A stretch of DNA of 64,000 nucleotides from Blastococcus sp. LR1 (GCF_020166105.1 NZ_JAIUJY010000001.1:806001-870000), one strand, 5' to 3'. Counted from the stretch's first letter, positions 18,940 through 27,280 are shown. Notes: generated by a model from the sequence alone, not told the origin. Made by a program: numbers and translations.

Positions 18940-19316
18940 TCACCGTGGGCGTGGGGACGACGAGCGGAATCGGCGCCGAGGAAGTGCTCGCCGCCGTGGA
19001 CGCGGTGCTGCCGGCCGACAGCACCGACGTGCGGCTGTCCACCCTCGACGCCCGACTGCGGGAACCGGGACTGCAGGAGGCGGCGATGCGCCGGGGCTGG
19101 CGGCTCGTCGGGCACCCCGCGTCCGCCCTGGCCCGCGTCCCCGTGCCGACCCCGTCCGACCGCGTCGCCGCCACCGTCGGCACCCCGTCGGTGGCCGAGG
19201 CCGCTGCCCTGCTCGACGGCGGCACGCTGACGGTGCCCAAGACGGCGCTCGGCCGCGTGACCGTGGCAGTGGCAGTGGCAGGGGCAGAGGCAGAGGCAGA
19301 GGTGCCGGGCGCATGA
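18936..19316 (+). CDS. cobE: CobE / CbiG C-terminal domain protein
   Basis: A 126-residue stand-alone version of the CbiG C-terminal domain (CobE). Seen features are the opening [24 protein letters not shown] and the later [10 protein letters not shown] with [17 protein letters not shown]. In the anaerobic pathway CbiG opens the lactone; the role of CobE in aerobic producers is unclear. The last residues ([13 protein letters not shown]) are encoded by a six-base tandem repeat. GTG start, coupled on both sides. Confidence 0.8.
   Translation: MITVGVGTTSGIGAEEVLAAVDAVLPADSTDVRLSTLDARLREPGLQEAAMRRGWRLVGHPASALARVPVPTPSDRVAATVGTPSVAEAAALLDGGTLTVPKTALGRVTVAVAVAGAEAEAEVPGA
19265..19300 (+). repeat. 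Hexanucleotide tandem repeat GGCAG(T/G/A) x6
   Basis: Six consecutive six-base units (GGCAGT, GGCAGT, GGCAGG, then GGCAGA three times) at the 3' end of cobE. Gain or loss of a unit changes two residues and keeps the frame. Confidence 0.8.
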
Positions 19317-20356
19317 CCGACCTCTCCCACCACGGCGACGCCGAGCTGGCCCCCGGGCTGATCGACCTGGCGGTCAACGTCCGCGTCGCCGCGCCGCCGG
19401 AGTGGCTGCGCGCCGTCCTGCACGCCTCGATCGATGCCGCCGCGGCCTATCCGGACCCTGGCCCCGCCCGGGCGGCGGTCGCCGCCGCCTCCGGCCGCCC
19501 GGTCGACGAGGTGCTCCTCACCGCGGGGGCGGCCGAGGCCTTCGTCCTCGTCGCCCGGGCGGTGCGGCCCCGCCTCGCCGCCGTCGTCCACCCGTCGTTC
19601 ACCGAACCCGAGGCGGCACTGCGGGCGGCCGGCCACCCGGTCACCCGAGTCGTCCTGCGGGCCGAGGACGGATGGCGCCTCGACCCGTCGGCCGTCCCCG
19701 AGGATGCCGACCTGGTCGTGCTCGGCAACCCGACGAACCCGACCTCCGTGCTGCACCCCGCGACGGTGGTCGCCGAGCTGGCGCGGCCAGGACGGGTCCT
19801 GCTGGTCGACGAGGCGTTCGCCGACACGATTCCGGGAGAGCCGGAGTCCCTCGCGTCCCGGCGGGACCTTCCGGGTCTGGTCGTGGTGCGGAGCCTGACC
19901 AAGACCTGGGGGCTGGCGGGTCTGCGGGTCGGCTACGCGCTCGGCCCGGCGCAGCTGGTCGCCCGGCTGGCCGCGCAGCAGCCGCACTGGCCGGTGTCCA
20001 CACCCGCGCTCGCGGCGCTGGCCGCCTGCAGCACGGCGACCGCACGTGCCGAGGCCGACGCCGCTGCCCGCGACCTCGAGAGCCGGCGCGCCGCCCTGCT
20101 CGCGGAGCTGCCCCCATCCGTGGTGGTCGAGGGGTCCCCGCGCTCGTCCTTCGTGCTGCTCCGCGTCCCCGACGGCGGCCGCGTCCGGGAGGAGCTCCGG
20201 CGGCGGGGCTGGGCGGTGCGCCGCGGCGACACCTTCCCCGGCCTGACCACCGACCACCTCCGCATCGCCGTGCGCGAGCCGGACGTCTCGCGGGCATTCG
20301 CCGAGGCGCTCACCGCCGTCCTCCCATCCGATCCCGACCCCGAGGAGGTCCCGTGA
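19313..20356 (+). CDS. cobC: CobC-type PLP-dependent aminotransferase-fold protein
   Basis: A 347-residue fold-type I PLP enzyme resembling the mycobacterial Rv2231c/CobC group and histidinol-phosphate aminotransferases. PLP features: GNPTNPTS (about 140), LLVDEAFAD (about 165) and the Schiff-base Lys in SLTKTWGLAGLRVGY (about 195). In a cobalamin operon the likely role is L-threonine-phosphate decarboxylation to aminopropanol phosphate for CobD. That is inference from context, as sequence alone does not separate decarboxylase from transaminase. ATG overlapping cobE. Confidence 0.82.
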   Translation: MTDLSHHGDAELAPGLIDLAVNVRVAAPPEWLRAVLHASIDAAAAYPDPGPARAAVAAASGRPVDEVLLTAGAAEAFVLVARAVRPRLAAVVHPSFTEPEAALRAAGHPVTRVVLRAEDGWRLDPSAVPEDADLVVLGNPTNPTSVLHPATVVAELARPGRVLLVDEAFADTIPGEPESLASRRDLPGLVVVRSLTKTWGLAGLRVGYALGPAQLVARLAAQQPHWPVSTPALAALAACSTATARAEADAAARDLESRRAALLAELPPSVVVEGSPRSSFVLLRVPDGGRVREELRRRGWAVRRGDTFPGLTTDHLRIAVREPDVSRAFAEALTAVLPSDPDPEEVP

Positions 20357-21546
20357 GCACTACGTCGCCGCTCCGGCCCGTTCCGCTGCACCCCGTCGGC
20401 CTCCGCCTGCAGGGCCGGCGGGTGGTCGTCGTCGGGGGCGGTCCGGCCGCCTACCGGGCCGCGGCCGGGCTCCTCGACGCCGATGCGCTGGTCACCGTCG
20501 TCAGCGCCACGGTCGTTCCCGCCCTGGAGTCGATGGCCGCGGCGGGTTCCGCGTCGTGGACCCGCCGTTCCTATGCGTCAGGAGACCTGGACGGCGCCTG
20601 GTACGCCGTGGCGGCGACCGGTGAGGCCGCGGTCGACGAGGTCGTCGTGGGCGACGCCGAGGACCGCCGGATCTTCTGCACGCGCCTCGACGACCGGGAG
20701 AACTCCTCCGCGCTCCCCGACTCCCTGCTCCCGCCGGCGGAGGAGCGGCCCGCGCACGAGGGCCGGTCCGGCCGCGTCGTCCTGGTCGGCGGCGGACCCG
20801 GCGACCCCGGTCTCATCACGGTGCGCGGACAGCAGGCCCTGTCGCTCGCCGACGTGGTCGTGGTCGACCACCTCGCCCCCCGGACGCTCGTGGCCGGCCT
20901 CCGCCCCGACGTCCGGCTGGTGGACGCCTCGAAGCTGCCCCGGGGACGCGCCATGCCGCAGGAGCAGATCAACGAGGTGCTGGTGTCCTCCGCGCGGGAG
21001 GGAAAGCAGGTCGTGCGGCTCAAGGGCGGGGACCCGTTCGTGTTCGGCCGGGGCATGGAGGAGGTGCTCGCCTGCGTGGCCGCCGACGTCCCGGTCGAGG
21101 TGGTGCCAGGCGTCACCAGTGCCGTGGGCGTACCCGGGATCGCCGGCATCCCGGTGACCCACCGCGGGCTCACGCACGAGTTCGTCGTCGTCTCCGGGCA
21201 CGTTCCGCCGGGTCATCCGCAGTCCCTGGTCGACTGGTCGGCGATCGGCCGTCTGCGGGGCACCGTGGTCGTCCTCATGGGCGTCGACACCGCGGCGGCC
21301 ATCGCCGCCGCGCTCGTCGAACACGGGCGCCGGCCGGCCACACCGGTCGCCGTCGTGACCGACGGGACGACCGCGCGGCAGCGGACGATCCGCACGACCC
21401 TGGCCGACCTCGGGGGCACGCTCCGGGACGAGGAGGTACGGCCGCCGGCGGTATGGATCGTCGGCGAGGTCGTCGACCTGGCGGCGAGGGGATGCGCCGG
21501 GGCCCCGCAGCGCGGTCAGCGCGAGGTGCGCGCGTCCTCCTCGTGA
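20353..21546 (+). CDS. cobA: Uroporphyrinogen-III C-methyltransferase with CysG-like N-terminal domain
   Basis: The 397-residue protein makes precorrin-2, the branch point to cobalamin and siroheme. The N-terminal 120 residues resemble the NAD-binding precorrin-2 dehydrogenase part of CysG (VVVVGGGPAAYRAAAGLL). From about residue 135 comes the SUMT domain: GGGPGDPGLITVRG, KGGDPFVFGRG, VPGVTSAVGVPGIAGIPVTHRG and HVPPGHP. The basic residue that normally follows the glycine motif (RK) is replaced by AA here, so dehydrogenase activity may be weak. GTG start coupled to cobC. The 3' end overlaps the opposing ANTAR gene by 31 bp. Confidence 0.9.
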   Translation: MSTTSPLRPVPLHPVGLRLQGRRVVVVGGGPAAYRAAAGLLDADALVTVVSATVVPALESMAAAGSASWTRRSYASGDLDGAWYAVAATGEAAVDEVVVGDAEDRRIFCTRLDDRENSSALPDSLLPPAEERPAHEGRSGRVVLVGGGPGDPGLITVRGQQALSLADVVVVDHLAPRTLVAGLRPDVRLVDASKLPRGRAMPQEQINEVLVSSAREGKQVVRLKGGDPFVFGRGMEEVLACVAADVPVEVVPGVTSAVGVPGIAGIPVTHRGLTHEFVVVSGHVPPGHPQSLVDWSAIGRLRGTVVVLMGVDTAAAIAAALVEHGRRPATPVAVVTDGTTARQRTIRTTLADLGGTLRDEEVRPPAVWIVGEVVDLAARGCAGAPQRGQREVRASSS

Positions 21547-22238
21547 CCGGCGACCATGCGCGCGGCGACGTCGCGGAGCTTCTCGTTGTTCCGCTGGCTC
21601 GCGACCTTCAGCATGTCGAAGGCCTCCTCCGCGGTGCACCGGCGCTGCGCCATCAGCAGGCCGACCGCCTGGCCGATCACCTGCCGGGTCACCATGCCCT
21701 GGTTCAGCAGGTCGACCACCTCGTCCCGCTCGGCCATCTGCCACGCCACCGCCAGCGCGCCGGCGGCCTGGCCGGCCCACGTGTGTCCGGCCACCTCGTC
21801 CGCGGAGGTGAACGCGTCCGCCTCCCGCGCGTACAGGTTCAGCGCCCCGCGCCCGCGGTTCCCGACCTCGAGCGGAAAGGACAACGACGAGCGCACCCCG
21901 GCCTCGATCGCGCGCTGCGGATAGCGCCCCCATCGCTGCTCGGTCGCCATGTCGGCGACCGTGACGCGCTTCCCGGTCCGCATCGCCTGCAGGCAGGGAC
22001 CGTCGTCCAGCTCGTACTGGCGCTCGTCGCCGGCTGCAGCGAGCTCGCCGCTGTAGGTCACGGTCATCCCGCGCCCCGCCTGCTCCAGGGTGAGCCCGCA
22101 CGCCTCGGCGCCGGGGGTCTGCTCCACCGCCCAGGCGACCAGCGAATCCAGGAAGGTCGCGACGTCCGCGAACTCGTCCAGCAGTGCCAGGACGTCCTGG
22201 CTCTCCTCTGCCACCGGCCCCCGGCCCGGCTCGACCAC
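21516..22238 (-). CDS. GAF-ANTAR regulatory protein
   Basis: A 240-residue cytosolic regulator. Residues about 15-170 form a GAF sensor domain (ELDDGPCLQAMRTGKRVTVAD, SLSFPLEVGNRGRGALNLY). Residues about 178-230 form an ANTAR RNA-binding domain (VIGQAVGLLMAQRRCTAEEAFDMLKVAS). ANTAR proteins bind paired hexaloop hairpins and block transcription termination. The open frame runs further upstream; GTG at 22238 has AAGGGA about ten bases before it and gives a normal family length. A TACTTT box at 22272-22277 on this strand could be its -10. Confidence 0.85.
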   Translation of the reverse strand: MVEPGRGPVAEESQDVLALLDEFADVATFLDSLVAWAVEQTPGAEACGLTLEQAGRGMTVTYSGELAAAGDERQYELDDGPCLQAMRTGKRVTVADMATEQRWGRYPQRAIEAGVRSSLSFPLEVGNRGRGALNLYAREADAFTSADEVAGHTWAGQAAGALAVAWQMAERDEVVDLLNQGMVTRQVIGQAVGLLMAQRRCTAEEAFDMLKVASQRNNEKLRDVAARMVAGHEEDARTSR

Positions 22239-22376
22239 GCTTGTCCGTCCCTTTCGGTTGTGCCCCACCAAACTCGGCAAAGTATGCCTGGCCGGATGCC
22301 CCCGCGCCACGATCTCGGCGGCAGGTCGCCGACGACACGCCGCGGGAGAGGCGTGCGCCACATCCGCCGCCGGTCC

Positions 22377-22402
22377 GGTTCGAACCGTCGCGGAGTGGGC
22401 AT
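22377..22402 (+). promoter_or_regulatory. Possible stress-sigma promoter
   Basis: GGTTC and GGGCAT separated by 15 bp resemble the SigB-type GTTT / GGGTAT pattern. It lies 66 bp upstream of the small gene at 22469. Both boxes deviate from consensus. Confidence 0.25.
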
Positions 22403-22468
22403 GAGCCGCCCAGCGTGCACGGGTGAAGCAGCCACCCCGGCCCGCCCCTCGAACGAGAGCTTCCCGAG

Positions 22469-22765
22469 ATGACGTCTGTCCCGACCCGCCCGACGACCGC
22501 ACGCCCCGCACGCGACCGCACCCCGGTCGCACCGCGGGCGCGCTCCCCCAAGAAGCGAGAGACCTCCATCGCCGGCAGCACCCTGGTCTTCCACTGGGGC
22601 GGCCCGAGGCACGGCGAGGTCGACGAGCTGCCGATCGAGTCGCTGGTCTCCTCGACGCTGGTCTACGACGGTCCCAAGTGGTTCGGCGTCTACGAGCAGT
22701 TCCAGCCGGCCCGGACGCAGGACACGCCCCAGGGCCCGGCCCAGGTGTGGGTCGTCCGGGAGTAG
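22469..22765 (+). CDS. Small conserved-looking hypothetical protein
   Basis: A 98-residue soluble protein with a disordered basic N-terminus (PTRPTTARPARDRTPVAPRA) and a compact C-terminal half with strands LVFHWGGPRHGEV, STLVYDGPKWFGVYEQF and AQVWVVRE. I know no function. It lies between two GAF-ANTAR genes that point the other way, with a possible stress promoter upstream. Confidence 0.6.
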   Translation: MTSVPTRPTTARPARDRTPVAPRARSPKKRETSIAGSTLVFHWGGPRHGEVDELPIESLVSSTLVYDGPKWFGVYEQFQPARTQDTPQGPAQVWVVRE

Positions 22766-22768
22766 CGG

Positions 22769-23509
22769 TCAGTCCCGGCGCCGGGTCCCGCTGGGCACGG
22801 CGCCGGTGTCGGTGATCTCGCGGGCGACGTCGGCCAGCTTCCGGTTCATCTCCTGGGACACCCGGGCGAGCACACCGAAGGCCTGGTCCGCGGTGAGCTT
22901 GTGCCGCTCCATCAGGATGCCCTTGGCCTGGCCGATGAGATCGCGGCTGTTCACCGCCGCGCGGAGGTGCTCCTCGTGCTCGGCGCCGGCGATGGCCACT
23001 GCGGCGTGGGCGGCGAGCATGTGCCCGAAGTCCTCGCTCTCGCGGTCGAAGGCGCCGGGCGTCCGCGAGTAGAGGTTGAGCGCGCCCATCTGGTCGCCCT
23101 CCACGAAGAGCTGGTAGCAGAGCATGCTGCCCACGCCGAGGTCCGCGGCCTCCCGGGCGAACTCCGGCCAGCGGCTGTCGGTGCGGACGTCGTCGGCGCG
23201 GACGACCTCGTCGTCCCACACCGCGTCCATGCACGGCCCCTGGCCGGTCCGCTCCTGCAGCGCGTCGACCTCCCGCGGCAGCGCGCTGGTCGACGCCCGT
23301 GGCTCGACCTTCCTGCGGCCGATGACATAGCTGATGCCGCACTCGTCCACGTGCGGCACCACCTTCACCGCGGCGGCGGTGATCGCCTGGAGCGTGGCCT
23401 CGACGTCGCCGTGCTCCTCCTGGAGGCGCCGCGCCGTCCGGCTCATCACGTCGGCCAGGGCGTGCATCGACGCCGGCGCCCACCCGGTGTCGTGCTGAGA
23501 GGCCGTCAT
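22769..23509 (-). CDS. GAF-ANTAR regulatory protein
   Basis: The second GAF-ANTAR protein, 246 residues. The GAF domain (about 25-175) contains GQGPCMDAVWDDEVVRADD and MGALNLYSRTPGAF. The ANTAR domain (about 185-235) contains LIGQAKGILMERHKLTADQAFGVLARVSQE, closer to the textbook motif than in the gene 530 bp away. Likely an antiterminator responding to a small ligand or stress. ATG start with a poor ribosome site; divergent from the chromate genes with a 94-bp gap. Confidence 0.87.
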   Translation of the reverse strand: MTASQHDTGWAPASMHALADVMSRTARRLQEEHGDVEATLQAITAAAVKVVPHVDECGISYVIGRRKVEPRASTSALPREVDALQERTGQGPCMDAVWDDEVVRADDVRTDSRWPEFAREAADLGVGSMLCYQLFVEGDQMGALNLYSRTPGAFDRESEDFGHMLAAHAAVAIAGAEHEEHLRAAVNSRDLIGQAKGILMERHKLTADQAFGVLARVSQEMNRKLADVAREITDTGAVPSGTRRRD

Positions 23510-23561
23510 GCGAGGAACCTACTCGTCCGGCCCGCCCGGGAAGCTCGTCGATGCCGTCAGC

Positions 23562-23583
23562 TGCACTGGACAGTTTCGGTGCA
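23562..23583. promoter_or_regulatory. Candidate operator/promoter of the chrB-chrA genes
   Basis: TGCAC and GTGCA form arms around a 12-bp spacer; inside lies TGGACA, a passable -35 box. The GTG of the first chrB gene is 20 bp further. A ChrB-type self-regulator could bind here. Weak evidence. Confidence 0.25.
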
Positions 23584-23603
23584 ACCGTGGCTGCATTACC
23601 GCC

Positions 23604-24107
23604 GTGACGACGACCGGGCCGGGCGAGTGGGTGCTGCTGTCCTACCGGCTGCCCCGGGAACCCTCCGGCCCTCGCACCGCGCTGTGGCGCCGGCTCAAGC
23701 GGCTCGGCGTGGTGCAACTGGCCGACGGGCTGGTGGCGCTCCCGTCCGACGCGCGCACCCGCGAGCAGCTCGAGTGGCTCTCCGGGGACGTCCACGAGGC
23801 CGGTGGCACGGCAGGTATCTGGGTGGCCCGCCCGACCAGCACCGCCCAGGAGAAGAAGCTGGCGACGACGATGGCCGCCGCCCGCGCCGAGGAGTACCTG
23901 GCGCTGACCGGGCAGTGCCGCGCCGCAGCCACCGCCGAACCCGCCGACCGGTCCCGGGCGCTGCGCCGGCTCCGCACCGAGTTCCGCGCCGTCGACCGGC
24001 GCGATTTCTTCCCCCCGCCGGAGCGCGATGCCGCAGCTGCGGCGCTGCGCGACCTGGTAGCGGCGGACCTGGCGGCGGCGGACCGGAGCGAGGTGCCGGC
24101 GCGATGA
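23604..24107 (+). CDS. chrB: ChrB N-terminal domain protein (chromate regulator part)
   Basis: A 167-residue protein matching the N-terminal domain of ChrB: WVLLSYRLPREPSGPRTALWRRLKRLGVVQLADGLVALP, then a TGQC segment and the C-terminal DRRDFFPPPERDAA. ChrB regulates or assists chromate efflux in response to chromate. The GTG at 23604 places the first family strand at residue 8; upstream in-frame sequence (Cys-rich, from 23508) does not look coding. It is coupled to the separate C-terminal-domain gene by ATGA. Confidence 0.8.
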   Translation: MTTTGPGEWVLLSYRLPREPSGPRTALWRRLKRLGVVQLADGLVALPSDARTREQLEWLSGDVHEAGGTAGIWVARPTSTAQEKKLATTMAAARAEEYLALTGQCRAAATAEPADRSRALRRLRTEFRAVDRRDFFPPPERDAAAAALRDLVAADLAAADRSEVPAR

Positions 24108-24463
24108 GGTGGGCCACCCGCGCCGGCATCCACATCGACCGGGCCGCGTACGCCTGGCTGATCCGCCGTTTCATCGACCCACACGCGGAGTTCACCTTCG
24201 TGGCCGATCCTGCCGAGGTGCCATCCGACGCCACGCCCTTCGACATGCGCGGCGTCGACCTGGGCCACCACGGCGGCGACTGCTCCTTCGAGACGATCCT
24301 GCGCCGCTACGAGCTCACCGACCCGGTGCTCTGGCGGATCGCCGAGATCGTGCACGAGGCCGACCTCGACGACGAGCGCACCCTCGCCGTCTCGGGCCCG
24401 GTCTTCGACGGGCTCCACGAGTTCCACTGCCGCCGGCTGCTGCTCGGCCGCGAACCCGCCTGA
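24104..24463 (+). CDS. ChrB C-terminal domain protein
   Basis: A 119-residue protein equal to the C-terminal domain of ChrB: RWATRAGIHIDRAAYAWLIRRFIDPHAEF, HHGGDCSFETIL and VHEADLDDE. Cys and several His residues could bind metal or oxyanion. In many proteobacteria this is fused to the domain encoded just upstream; here the two are separate, as also reported in Arthrobacter. ATG overlaps the previous stop by four bases. Confidence 0.8.
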   Translation: MRWATRAGIHIDRAAYAWLIRRFIDPHAEFTFVADPAEVPSDATPFDMRGVDLGHHGGDCSFETILRRYELTDPVLWRIAEIVHEADLDDERTLAVSGPVFDGLHEFHCRRLLLGREPA

Positions 24464-24498
24464 CCCTTCCCCGCCCGGAACCGACGACGAGGACGTCC

Positions 24499-25875
24499 AT
24501 GACCAGCGAGACCGCTCCCCCGCACGAGGAGACGGGAGTGCCCTTCCGCACCGCCGTCCGCGCGTGGTTCCTGATCTCCCTGCAGACCTTCGGCGGCCCG
24601 GCCGGCCAGATCGCGGTCATGCAGCGCACGCTGGTCGACGAGAAGCGCTGGATCGGCCAGCGCCGGTTCCTGCACGCGATGAACTACTGCATGCTGCTGC
24701 CCGGTCCGGAGGCCCAGCAGCTGGCCACCTACGTCGGCTGGCTGCTGCACGGCACCCGCGGCGGGCTGGTCGCGGGCGGGCTGTTCGTACTGCCCGGCGT
24801 CGTCGCGCTGCTGGTGCTGTCGGCGATCTACGTCGCCTTCGGGACGACGACCGCCGTGCTCGCGCTGTTCGCCGGCCTCGCCCCCGCCGTCCTCGCGATC
24901 GTGGCGCAGGCCGTCGTCCGGGTGGCGAAGAAGACCTTGGATCGACCCGAGCTCGTCGCGCTGGCGGTCGCCGCGTTCCTGGCCCTGGCGCTGTTCGGCC
25001 TTCCGTTCCCCGTGGTCGTGGCGGTCGCCGGCCTCGCCGGCTGGGCGCTGGGACGGTGGCGCCCCGCTCCGCCGGCGAAGAAGACCGACGACGTCGACGC
25101 CGGGCCGCCCCCGGTGATCTCCGACGACGTCCTGCACACCGAGGCACCCACGACGCGGCGAACCCTGCGCGTGCTGTTGGTCGGGCTGCTGGTCTGGGGT
25201 GTGCCGATCGCGATCGTCGCGGCGCTCACCGGCGCGCACAGCACCTTCACCGAGCAGGGCCTGTTCTTCTCCGGCACCGCGGTCGTCACCTTCGGCGGCG
25301 CCTACGCGGTGCTCGCCTACGTGGCCCAGCAGGCCGTGGCCACCTACGGCTGGCTGTCACCGGGCGAGATGGTGCGCGGACTGGCCCTGGCCGAGACGAC
25401 CCCCGGCCCGCTGATCATGGTGGTGCAGTTCGTCGCGTTCCTCGGCGCCTACCGCGCACCGGGCGACCTCGACCCGTGGGTGGCGGCGGTGCTCGCCTCG
25501 CTGCTGGTCACCTGGGTGACGTTCGTGCCGAGCTTCCTGTTCGTGCTGCTCGGCGCGCCCTACATGGAGCGGCTGCGCGGCAACCGGTCCCTGTCGTCGG
25601 CGCTCACCGGGATCACGGCCGCGGTGGTCGGCGTCATCGCCAACCTCGGCGTCTACTTCGCGGTGCACACGCTGTTCGCCGACTCCCGCCCCGTCGACGC
25701 CGGGCCGCTGCACCTGGAGCTCCCCGACCTCGGCTCGCTGCGGCCGCTCGCACTGGTCCTCGCCCTGATCGCGGCGGTGCTGCTGTTCCGGGTGGAGTGG
25801 TCGGTGCTGCGCACGCTCGGCGTCTGCGCGGCGCTCGGGCTGATCGCCGGACTGGCGGGGCTGCCGGTCACCTGA
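24499..25875 (+). CDS. chrA: Chromate efflux transporter ChrA
   Basis: A 458-residue membrane protein of the long-chain CHR family that exports chromate. The two homologous halves are visible as duplicated motifs: FGGPAGQIAVM with LLPGPEAQQLATYVGW in the first half, FGGAYAVLAYV with ETTPGPLIMVVQFVAF in the second. About ten hydrophobic helices. The ATG at 24499 follows GAGGAC at good spacing, 35 bp after the ChrB C-domain gene. A strong terminator follows. Confidence 0.92.
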   Translation: MTSETAPPHEETGVPFRTAVRAWFLISLQTFGGPAGQIAVMQRTLVDEKRWIGQRRFLHAMNYCMLLPGPEAQQLATYVGWLLHGTRGGLVAGGLFVLPGVVALLVLSAIYVAFGTTTAVLALFAGLAPAVLAIVAQAVVRVAKKTLDRPELVALAVAAFLALALFGLPFPVVVAVAGLAGWALGRWRPAPPAKKTDDVDAGPPPVISDDVLHTEAPTTRRTLRVLLVGLLVWGVPIAIVAALTGAHSTFTEQGLFFSGTAVVTFGGAYAVLAYVAQQAVATYGWLSPGEMVRGLALAETTPGPLIMVVQFVAFLGAYRAPGDLDPWVAAVLASLLVTWVTFVPSFLFVLLGAPYMERLRGNRSLSSALTGITAAVVGVIANLGVYFAVHTLFADSRPVDAGPLHLELPDLGSLRPLALVLALIAAVLLFRVEWSVLRTLGVCAALGLIAGLAGLPVT

Positions 25876-25913
25876 GCACGCGGGCGCCCACGACGCGGGC
25901 ACCCAGGACACGG

Positions 25914-25946
25914 CGAGGGCCCGGTCGGATTCCGACCGGGCCCTCG
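25914..25946. terminator. Strong bidirectional terminator hairpin
   Basis: A perfect 15-bp stem (CGAGGGCCCGGTCGG and its complement) with a three-base loop lies between the convergent ends of chrA and the chemoreceptor-like gene, so it can serve both strands. Confidence 0.88.
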
Positions 25947-25957
25947 TCGTGCGCGGC

Positions 25958-27280
25958 TCACATGCCGGCGACGATGCTCCGCAGGTCCTCGGCCACCCGG
26001 GTCGCCTCGCGGGAGGCCCCCTCGATGGCGTCCTGCGCCTGGGCGGTCGAGACGCTCTGCTCCTCGACCGCGGCCGAGATGGTGGACTGCGCCTCGACCA
26101 CGCCCTGGATGACCTCCTGGACCTTGCCGAGCGCGATCCCGGCCGCCTGCACGTCGCCGCGCACCGTGTCGACCACGCCCCGGATCCGCTCGGTGGCCCG
26201 CGCCGTCTCGGAGGCGAGGTCCTTGACCTCTCCCGCCACGACGGCGAACCCCTTGCCGGCCTCACCGGCGCGCGCGGACTCGATGGTCGCGTTGAGCGCC
26301 AGCAGGTTGGTCTGGTCGGCGATCGAGGAGATGCTGCCGGCGATCTGGTCGATCTCGGCCATGGTGGCGGCCAGGCGCTCGATCGTCTCGGCGCTCTCCC
26401 GCGAACCGGCACTCGCCTGGTTCGCCGTGGTGCTCGCGTGGGTGGCGGCCGTCGCGATCTCGGAGATCGCCGCCCGCAGCCCGCTCATGACGTCGGTCGC
26501 CGTCCCGACGTTCTCGTCCAGCCGGCGGCCGGCCTCGACCAGCCCGGCCAGCCGGTCCTCGAGGGCCGCGGCCCGCTTCTCCTGCTCGGCCAGCCGGCAG
26601 GCCGCCTCGTCCGCGGTCTTCGCGCGCTCGGCGGCGAGCTCGGCCTGCGCCTGGGCCTGCGCCTGCGCCTGCCCCTCGGCCCGTCGCGCCTCGGCGCGGC
26701 GGCCTCGGTCGGACTCCTCGGTGAACTTCCACGTGTAGGCGAGGAAGAACGCCTCGGTCAGCAGGAAGACGGCGTGCAGCAGGGCGAACAGCAGCGGGTT
26801 CTCCTGCGCCTGCTCGGTGGAGAACACCGCCTCGGGTGCGAAGAGGCTGGTGACGGCGTGGTGCACCGCGACGAAGGCGACGGCGAGCAGGAACGGCGTC
26901 CACATCTGGTACAGCGCGACCAGCGCCAGCAGCACGTAGAACCAGATGTGCAGGTCGGTGAGACCGCCACCGACGTGCACGAGCAGGTCGGCGCCGAACA
27001 TCAGTCCGACTGCGGCCGCCGACGCGCGCACCATCATGCCGCGCATCAGCAGGGCGACGCCGAGCAGCGCCACGAGGGCGGCCAGCTGCCCGAACAGGGC
27101 GACGCCGTGGAAGTGGCCGCGGACCAGCGCGATGCCGACGAGCATCGGCAGGTGCAGCGCGAGGACCACGCAGATGATCCGGTGTCGGCTCCGGAACCCG
27201 GCCTCGTCCAACTGGGCGCCACGGGGGATCGCGGCCCAGAAGCCGGTGGGGTGGTCCGGATCGGCGCTGATATCGGTCAC
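25958..27280 (-). CDS. Methyl-accepting-chemotaxis-type signalling protein with multi-pass membrane sensor
   Basis: A 440-residue protein. Residues about 30-180 hold roughly six membrane helices ([46 protein letters not shown] and others) in place of a periplasmic ligand domain. A Gln-Ala coiled coil follows, then the cytoplasmic MCP signalling hairpin whose conserved tip reads [20 protein letters not shown] followed by FAVVAGEV. No che genes are nearby, so it may serve another output. I chose GTG at 27280 because a GATAGAT box lies 6-12 bases upstream; a start at 27337 would overlap the GMC gene. Confidence 0.8.
   Translation of the reverse strand: MTDISADPDHPTGFWAAIPRGAQLDEAGFRSRHRIICVVLALHLPMLVGIALVRGHFHGVALFGQLAALVALLGVALLMRGMMVRASAAAVGLMFGADLLVHVGGGLTDLHIWFYVLLALVALYQMWTPFLLAVAFVAVHHAVTSLFAPEAVFSTEQAQENPLLFALLHAVFLLTEAFFLAYTWKFTEESDRGRRAEARRAEGQAQAQAQAQAELAAERAKTADEAACRLAEQEKRAAALEDRLAGLVEAGRRLDENVGTATDVMSGLRAAISEIATAATHASTTANQASAGSRESAETIERLAATMAEIDQIAGSISSIADQTNLLALNATIESARAGEAGKGFAVVAGEVKDLASETARATERIRGVVDTVRGDVQAAGIALGKVQEVIQGVVEAQSTISAAVEEQSVSTAQAQDAIEGASREATRVAEDLRSIVAGM
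26643..26672 (-). repeat. Hexanucleotide tandem repeat x5
   Basis: Five GCCTG(C/G) units on the + strand encode the [10 protein letters not shown] stretch of the coiled coil on the - strand. In-frame, so copy number can vary without frameshift. Confidence 0.7.

Noticed and set aside
22239-23795. A leftward frame extending upstream of the first ANTAR gene through the second
   Set aside because: It is the out-of-frame shadow of the second ANTAR gene plus low-complexity sequence. The GTG at 22238 has a ribosome site.
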